Source of the DNA: Pteria penguin
Taxonomy: Eukaryota; Mollusca; Bivalvia; Pterioida; Pteriidae
Assembly: GCA_035048485.1 (NCBI GenBank)
Contig: CM068581.1
Span: forward strand, 7,205,430 to 7,269,429
Length of the DNA stretch: 64,000 nt
Reading direction: 5' to 3'
The position numbers and the translations under genes are program-made. This document shows positions 58,035 to 64,000 of this stretch, in pieces. The number at the start of each line of letters is the position of its first letter. Position 1 is the stretch's first letter. The notes beneath the pieces are model-generated. The model was not told the DNA's origin. It searched no databases and saw only the letters and a program-made list of their open reading frames with translations.

Positions 58035-58931
58035 TTAGGAGGACTGAAGCAGGCTCTGAACCTTGATCAGATCATCAAGGCACATTACTTTGTGTTTTTT
58101 CTCGTTCCAATCTATATTGAAAATTTTACCATCCCACACGAATGTAGATTTAACTTGCTTCCTTTTAACCATTTGGCGAGCTTCATACGCTATTTTGTTC
58201 CGGGCTTTGGTCAAGTCTTGGTTTTTATGGATATTCTGCATGCCACTGATTTTTTAAAGGTTTTTACTGCTTTTAAGTAGGCGGTGTTTAAGTTGATAAT
58301 TGTTGATTCGTGCAATGATCTGTCGTGGTCTGTCATTTGACTTTGGACCAACACGATGAGAGACGGAAATGTCGGTTTGCTGGAGGGGGATGTCAAGCTT
58401 AGCAGCTACATCCATGATGGCGCTGTCCGTATCCTCTTGATCTTCAGAGATACCCGTCAGTCGTATATAGCTCCTTCGATTATATATTTCCAGGTCGTCC
58501 ACCTGCTGCCTCAGGGACTTGTTCTCTTCCGAGAGTATAGTTATCGTCTCCTGTAGAGGCCCCACCCTCGATGCCACAATGGCCTCTATCATCTTCTGAA
58601 ACTCCACGGCCATGATGTTTCTAACAGCCAATGCAATCCTATTAACGTCAGCATCTGACAAGGTAGGGTTGGCAGTTGGAACGAATTGGCCGAGATTCAG
58701 CGCAGCTACTGGTGTGGACCTAGTCTGGGGCGGGAGGGGCTGAGAAGGTGTTTGGAGAAGGGGGGGGGGGGTCTGTGACCCTGCTGAGGTAGTCGCACTA
58801 GACATTGTGCTGGTACTAAATTGATAAGCTGATCTTTTGGGTGTCAAGGATAAAGATGTGTCGGAACTAGAATTTAGTGACCGCCTTCGTTTGCTGTTTT
58901 CGTTTAGGTTATATTGCATACTAATGTTCAT
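58035..58931 (-). mobile_element. LINE B, ORF1 protein, one frameshift
   Basis: An almost complete ORF1 of about 299 residues. The first frame (58931-58254, 225 codons) starts MNISMQYNLNENSKRRRSLN, then a Ser/Thr/Pro-rich region, then a coiled coil (LQETITILSEENKSLRQQVD, about residues 125-150), and an RRM-like part with IYNRRSYIRLTGISEDQ and SHRVGPKSNDRPRQIIARI. A single frame change near 58250 leads into NQDLTKARNKIAYEARQMVK and STFVWDGKIFNIDW, ending at 58035. This is the layout of L1-type ORF1 RNA-binding chaperones used by many LINEs. The low number of breaks makes this the youngest-looking LINE coding segment in the window. Confidence 0.85.
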
Positions 58932-59129
58932 TCAACCATAAAAAGTACTCACTTGTTTGATTATCGGAATTTCACAAAACTCCTCTTACAATCCAATTTT
59001 TGTAACAATAATCTTCCATGAGTTAGTTTAATAGTTCCATAGTCACTTTATGATTTCACCAATGCATTCCACTATTAGAGGTTTATGGATTTTTTTTTAC
59101 ATTTTTAGCAGAGAGAAATTAAATCGACC

Positions 59130-59403
59130 GCTTTCTTTTCACGCATGCATGATCGACTCCTGATCGGGAGGCCGGGGTTAGAGTCCCGCTCTGGTCATGC
59201 CGGTGTCATGTCTTTCGGATGAAACAATAAAAACCGAGGCCCCGTGTCGTGGTATGCATGGCACGTTAAAGATCCCTCACTGCTTCGGGTGGGTCCGTTG
59301 CAAAGGTCAAAATTTGTATGCCCCGCATCAGGCAGATGCCGTCACCATATACGTGAAATATTCGTGGTGTGACGTAAAACAAAAATCAATCAATCAATCA
59401 ATT
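59130..59403 (+). mobile_element. tRNA-derived SINE, family 1, longest copy
   Basis: Degenerate tRNA-like head (GATCGGGAGGCCGGGGTTAG, with B-box-like GGTTAGAGTCC), body (TCTTTCGGATGAAACAATAA, GTTAAAGATCCCTCACTGCT, CGGGTGGGTCCGTTGCAAAG, GCATCAGGCAGATGCCGTCA) and tail (GTGTGACGTAAAACAAAAAT then CAATCAATCAATCAAT). The A box is not recognisable. This copy defines the family consensus in the window. Confidence 0.9.
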
Positions 59404-59499
59404 ATATATTTTGAGTTACAATCATTTCATTTCTCTATTCCTTATGTCAAATGACACATCGGTTACATGATATTACAATATATACAATATGTACAAGGT

Positions 59500-60115
59500 G
59501 AACAGAACATAATATAGATTGGGAGTGAACAGATGTCGTAGTGGAATTATATGTTATCATTTCTTCTTTTACATGATATATGCAAGTATTTACCCAACTT
59601 CTGTAATTCGTTTACATTATTAACTCTAAGCAATTGAACTAATGTAAATACACTGGGTTTAGTATAATAGTATGGCTTGGTATACAATTGTCTTAAATCA
59701 TGATAAAATGGACAAGTGAGTATAAAATGAAATTCGTCTTCAATATCATTTAATACACAATCTATTAAATCTTATTTCGTTTCTATATCGTCCATTTTCA
59801 ATATTAAGCGTATGAGATGACAATCTGAAACGTGCTATGTATATTTTATACAGATTATCGATTGGCTTACATAAATAATATTGTATACAAAGTTTGTGAC
59901 TAGATGCTGATACATTTCACCTTTTGATGCGTTATGAATTATAGATAACACCTCTTGTTTATATACATGAAAAAATCTTTGTTCAATTATATAGTTTACA
60001 TAGCTCTGCTTTAATATTAAGCACCCAATCATCACAGAATAATACGCTGTCTTGTAAACAAGATTTAAGAACACAATTATCAGTATTTTTCAATTTCATC
60101 CAAAATTCTATGATT
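59500..60115 (-). mobile_element. LINE C, ORF2 C-terminal part
   Basis: Minus-strand pieces read IIEFWMKLKNTDNCVLKSCL, VLFCDDWVLNIKAELCKLYN, NYIIEQRFFHVYKQEVLSII, IARFRLSSHTLNIENGRY-like text and a final DIEDEFHFILTCPFYHDLRQ (Cys/His region). This continues the reverse transcriptase of 60911-61925 across the inserted TTAA element. It differs from LINEs A/B in motif wording. Several frameshifts. Confidence 0.75.
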
Positions 60116-60119
60116 TTAA

Positions 60120-60906
60120 AGGAGCATGGTCCGATTGAAGTCGGGAAAAGTATAAAAAAAAGTGTAAACGGATTTTTAAACGGCAATCGATTGCTAGTAT
60201 ATTATCTAAGATGTGTAAAAAGTATCGTTACCAAAGTCGATGCCGTTAACGAGATATGCCCGTGTTAAATTTGCAACATAACCAGGCCAACTCCTTGAAT
60301 ATTGATGAGGTCGGTCAGAGGAAATCACGTGACAATGAAACTCGAGCTTTACCCGATTCTAACATTTGTTCCATTTTTCTTTTTCCGGCCTCTGAGTGTG
60401 TGTATAGTTATTTTCTACCACACTTTTCCTTTTCTCGTGCTTGCATTCCTCCATGTGAACCATTTTTGTTGTTTTCTACAGTGAATATCCACGCACGCGC
60501 ATGATTATGGGCGGAGCATTGCCTTATTTGGAGAATTGATACCAACCGAATTTAATTCGACTCAATTACATTTATTCTACGAAAAGATTGTGGGATTTTA
60601 GTTTTAAATTTTGCAATTAACACGAAGTTTATTTTTTATGCAATACTGGAAAAATAAGATATTGTTGTAATTTATCCTTTTCATGCTAAAATTATCCAGT
60701 CTCGGACTATGGGGGGCAGGCGTGGTGTAGTGGTTAAGCGCTTGGCTTGCGGCGCCGACGATCCGGGTTCGATTCCCGGGTTGCGCCACTATGTTTAAGA
60801 GGTTGGTAACCTCCTGCTTCCATGTCGCGATATAACTGAAATATTGTTGAAAGCAACGTAAAACACTAATCAACCAACCAACCAACCAATCTCGGACTAT
60901 GTCCCT
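60120..60906. mobile_element. TTAA-flanked DNA element carrying a SINE
   Basis: Termini AGGAGCATGGTCCGATTG and the inverted TCGGACTATGTCCCT (reverse complement AGGGACATAGTCCGA), flanked by TTAA at 60116-60119 and 60907-60910. About 600 bp excluding the SINE at 60712-60889. TTAA duplication fits piggyBac-type mobilisation; no transposase frame. It splits LINE C. Confidence 0.88.
60712..60889 (+). mobile_element. tRNA-derived SINE, family 2, with 12-bp target duplication
   Basis: A-box text TGGTGTAGTGGTTAAGCGC and a perfect B box (GGTTCGATTCC) in the head, body GTTGCGCCACTATGTTTAAG to GTCGCGATATAACTGAAATA, tail AACCAACCAACCAACCAAT. Identical TCTCGGACTATG flanks both sides (60700-60711, 60890-60901) and duplicates part of the host element's terminal repeat. 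With intact promoter boxes and a perfect duplication, the insertion is recent. It is not a functional tRNA gene, because the acceptor ends do not pair. Confidence 0.95.
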
Positions 60907-60910
60907 TTAA

Positions 60911-61925
60911 GTTTTCGAAAGTCTGCCAAGTTCATAATATACTAAAGCATTACATGTATTTTCTTTACACCCAACACCTTTTTACAAAAAACAATATGTA
61001 GTTTTTCAACATCTTGGGCTTTATGGAAACCCCATACCTCAGAAGCATAATTAAGAATACTATTTACATATGTATCAAAAATAGACCATTGTGTTTCAGT
61101 GTTAAAATTATGGTCTTTTACCTTGCTAGAAATTGCGAAATATGTTTTTCTTCCTTGATCAGCTGCATGCTTTTGCGTGACGTTAAACTTTCCATTATAG
61201 TTTAAAAGCATACCGAGATAGCTGAACTGATTTACTATTTGAATATTTCTACCATTATATTGCCATTTTTCGTTATCTTTTATTTGACCACCGTTTCTAA
61301 AAATCATAATTTTAGTTTTGTCAATATTATATACAAATGTCTTTATAACTATGAAGAGAGTCTAGCATATGTTGCAAGTTATATGGTGTTTCAGAGAACA
61401 ATACCATGTCATCAGCGTACATTAACAAATTAAGTTGATTAAATTAATTTCAATTGATTTACAATGTTTCACAATCATTGACATATAGAGAATACAAAAT
61501 CGGTGATAATACATCACCTTGAAATAAACCGATATTGTTTTTAAAATAATCTGATAAAACCCCTTTGTGTTTTACACAAGATTTAACATTTTCATAGAGA
61601 GATTGAATAATTTTTAACATTTTACCCTGGATACCCTGCTATATTAGTTTGCACCGAAGATTTGATCTATCAATTAGGTCAAAGGCCTTTTTATAATCTA
61701 CAAAACAACAATACAGTCTACCACCCTTTTTCTTTATATTTTTATTAATTAAAGACTGAAGTACAAAAATTGCATCAACAGTGGAATATCCATACCAGGC
61801 GTAAAACCAAACTGTGCATCAGTTATAACGTTATAGTTTTTGTCCCATTCCAATAATCTTTTATTAAGAATTGCTGTAAATGTTATCCCTCTTTGTACCA
61901 TTTACCATTGTTAATTCAATAAACT
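60911..61925 (-). mobile_element. LINE C, reverse transcriptase domain
   Basis: From the right: ILNKRLLEWDKNYNVITDAQ, FVDYKKAFDLIDRSN, IIQSLYENVKSCVKHKGVLS, IGLFQGDVLSPILYSLYVND, and LLMYADDMVLFSET with the catalytic YADD at 61408-61419. Then FRNGGQIKDNEKWQYNGRNI, FSYLGMLLNYNGKF and DTYVNSILNYASEVWGFHKA (frame 60942-61307). The order and motifs identify a LINE reverse transcriptase; the QGDxLSP and YADD wording points to the L1/RTE side rather than CR1, not tested. 5' truncated near 61925, with a handful of stops and frameshifts. The catalytic Asp pair is preserved. Confidence 0.85.
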
Positions 61926-62255
61926 ATTTGTCTTTCTTTTAAAAACAACTTTTGTGGTATGTAGCATAATGATTGTTAATTGTAAATGTAAATTTTATAC
62001 ATATTGTTGAAAATGATATATGAAAGTGTATTTTTAATTAACAACCATACATTTAATGTGTAATTGCAATATTTTCAAAGGAGAGCATAAAGATATTTAA
62101 CAAAACAAAAATCCATATATATGTATAAACAAAATTAAATAAAAAAATGATAAAAAAGACATAGAAAGACATCAAGAGAAATTCATTTGTAATGCAGTTG
62201 AAGCACCAACTTAGGATAGTCAATGGAAGTAACGATAGTTACTCAATTGCTATGG
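61926..62255. other. no recognisable feature
   Basis: AT-rich sequence between LINE C and the Penelope 3' fragment. Confidence 0.4.
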
Positions 62256-62345
62256 CTAACCGGTTTACAGGCCCACCTTCCCACTCACCACAACGACAGA
62301 ACAATTAAAGGATATACATGTACTTTTGAAATATATAAATTACAC
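62256..62345 (-). mobile_element. Penelope-like element 3'-terminal fragment
   Basis: The reverse complement contains CCTTTAATTGTTCTGTCG, GTGAGTGGGAAGGTGGGCCT and GTAAACCGGTTAGCC, matching 19795-20030 and 55060-55240. Confidence 0.7.
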
Positions 62346-62361
62346 TTCATACATACCAAAT

Positions 62362-62565
62362 TTAAGAGGTCTTAAACATACAACCTATTCTCAAATCAAA
62401 ACTTGATAACATGGAGCAGTAACGCAAACATAACTCGTCAGGATTACAGGCATCCCAGAATCCTCGGGTGAGCAGACAAAGGATACCACCTAAGTGGCCA
62501 TTGTTGATGCGCGGGTAGCCTTCAAATTGGAATCCGCCGACGTTGAAAGGTCCAACCGTATAGGA
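62362..62565 (-). CDS. coding-like segment, unknown protein or Penelope 3' region
   Basis: A minus-strand frame ending at a TAA (62362-62364) reads VRFTRSYTVGPFNVGGFQ, EGYPRINNGHLGGILCLL, TRGFWDACNPDELCLRYCSM and IGCMFKTS. Codon texture is richer in G/C at third positions than the surrounding DNA and looks translated. The 5' side merges into the 52-bp minisatellite; TTTGTTAG|ATTTACACGG could be a 3' splice site. The segment lies directly upstream, in its own direction, of the Penelope 3' end, so it may be part of that element's 3' region rather than a host exon. No domain recognised. Confidence 0.35.
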   Translation of the reverse strand, partial: SYTVGPFNVGGFQFEGYPRINNGHLGGILCLLTRGFWDACNPDELCLRYCSMLSSFDLRIGCMFKTS

Positions 62566-64000
62566 CCGTGTAAATCTAACAAATCCCAGTCCATCTTTCT
62601 CCACCTCACCAAAAAGAAGCTCGTCAATCCAACAAACTCTCCAACAATTAAACCCTAGTCCATCTTCTCCCACCTCACCAACAGAAATGCATAATTCCAA
62701 CTAATCCAGGTCTACCCTCCCCCACCTCACCAACAGCATTGCGTCAATCCGACAAATCCCAGTCTACCCTCGCCAACAGAAGCGTGTCAATCCAACAAAC
62801 CCAGGTCTACTCCCTCCCACCTCACCAACAGAAGCGCGTCAATCCGACAAACCCAGGTCTACTCCCTCCCACCTCACCAACAGAAGCGCGTCAATCCAAC
62901 AAACCCAGGTCTACTCCCTCCCACCTCACCAACAGAAGCGCGTCAGTCCGACAAATCCAGGTCTACTCCCTCCCACCTCACCAACAGAAGCGCGTCAATC
63001 CAACAAACCCAGGTCTACTCCCTCCCACCTCACCAACAGAAGCGCGTCAATCCAACAAACCCAGGTCTACTTCCTCCCACCTCACCAACAGAAGCGCGTC
63101 AATCCAACAAACCCAGGTCTACTCCCTCCCACCTCACCAACAGAAGCGTGTCAATCCAACAAACCCAGGTCTACTCCCTCCCACCTCACCAACAGAAGCG
63201 TGTCAATCCGACAAAACCAGGTCTACTCCCTCCCACCTCACCAACAGAAGCGCGTCAATCCGACAAACCCAGGTCTACTCCCTCCCATCTCACCAACAGA
63301 AGCGCGTCAATCCAACAAACCCAGGTCTACTCCCCCCCACCTCACCAACAGAAGCGCGTCAATCCGACAAACCCAGGTCTACTCCCTCCCACCTCACCAA
63401 CAGAAGCGCGTCAATCCAACAAACCCAGGTCTACTCCCTCCCACCTCACCAACAGAAGCGTGTCAATCCAACAAACCCAGGTATACTCCCTCCCACCTCA
63501 CCAACAGAAGCGTGTCAATCCAACAAACCCAGGTCTACTCCCTCCCACCTCACCAACAGAAGCGTGTCAATCCGACAAACCCAGGTCTACTCCCTCCCAC
63601 CTCACCAACAGAAGCGTGTCAATCCGACAAAACCAGGTCTACTCCCTCCCACCTCACCAACAGAAGCGCGTCAATCCGACAAACCCAGGTCTACTCCCTC
63701 CCATCTCACCAACAGAAGCGCGTCAATCCAACAAACCCAGGTCTACTCCCCCCCACCTCACCAACAGAAGCGTGTCAATCCAACAAACCCAGGTCTACTA
63801 AAGGCTCTTGGTCGGCACTTTTGCTAACAGTTTTATACACTTGATGCACTTCAATCAAGGAATGTAAAAACAGGTCTACTCCCTCCCACCTCACCAACAG
63901 AAGCGCGTCAATCCAACAAACCCAGGTCTACTTCCTCCAACCTCACCAACAGAAGCGTGTCAATCCAACAAACCCAGGTCTACTCCCTCCCACCTCACCA
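62566..64000. repeat. 52-bp minisatellite, runs off the window
   Basis: Unit CAATCCAACAAACCCAGGTC + TACTCCCTCCCACCTCACCA + ACAGAAGCGCGT, about 26 copies. The units are degenerate from 62566 to 62760, then nearly perfect to 63796, interrupted by unique sequence at 63799-63873, then resumed to the window end. Within the array a block of about 450 bp (ending in the CCCCCCCACC variant) appears twice, near 63150-63350 and 63570-63760. 52 bp is not a multiple of 3, so three frames stay open over long distances by accident. Confidence 0.97.

Noticed and set aside
60719..60790. tRNA gene
   Set aside because: A and B boxes are present, but the acceptor ends do not pair and the sequence continues into a SINE body with target duplications.
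62739..63827. 362-codon open frame over the 52-bp minisatellite
   Set aside because: The repeat length is not a multiple of 3 and all three frames are equally open; no signal of selection or translation.

Overview
The window looks like intergenic DNA from a eukaryotic, AT-rich, transposon-laden genome, most likely a bivalve mollusc. The clues are introns (a clear 3' splice site in front of the one large gene), a eukaryotic tRNA-Asp, tRNA-derived SINEs with CAAT-type tails, and several non-coding repeat families that I recall as typical of bivalve genomes ('AGCTCACCTGAGCC...GGGCCTCTTGTTT', 'AGTCCCCCACCGGC...', short 'GGCGGATCC' elements, Penelope-like elements with hammerhead-like motifs). The species attribution is recollection plus inference; no search was run.

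Only two genes are well supported. One is a tRNA-Asp(GTC) on the minus strand at 24990-25061. The other is a 4.4 kb uninterrupted coding exon at 45121-49521 (1466 aa). It encodes a Ser/Thr-rich, probably nuclear protein with a SUMO-interaction motif, a 19-residue tandem repeat, a basic Cys-containing block and a C-terminal charged helix that resembles the end of LRIF1. A possible first coding exon of an unknown gene lies at 3426-3635 (minus).

The rest is layered mobile DNA. 0-8 kb: minisatellites, a 143-bp palindrome, SINE copies. 8-12 kb: a Penelope-like reverse transcriptase relic (with a 455-bp fold-back element inside it), a LINE tail, and a second Penelope-like fragment fused to a LINE fragment. 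11.9-14.4 kb: two oppositely oriented 16-bp minisatellites. 14.5-19.8 kb: a decayed two-ORF LINE on the minus strand, interrupted by a 112-bp palindrome and a TTAA-flanked element. 22.9-23.9 kb: TA microsatellites around a 212-bp-arm inverted repeat whose loop is a recent copy of DNA from 26.4 kb. 26.3-33 kb and 38.7-45 kb: long non-coding repeat families, one copy inserted into another of the same family, with smaller elements nested inside. 34.7-37.6 kb: a 44-bp satellite of about 65 units. 52-55 kb: a tandem repeat, then a Penelope-like element headed by two hammerhead-like motifs 349 bp apart. 56.2-59 kb: a second copy of the two-ORF LINE, with a 2A-like motif at the start of ORF2. 59.5-62 kb: a different LINE with a YADD reverse transcriptase, split by a TTAA element that itself carries a SINE. 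62.6-64 kb: a 52-bp minisatellite running off the window.

The genes do not form a pathway. The main story is nested insertion history, together with self-cleaving-RNA-like and 2A-like motifs in the retroelements.
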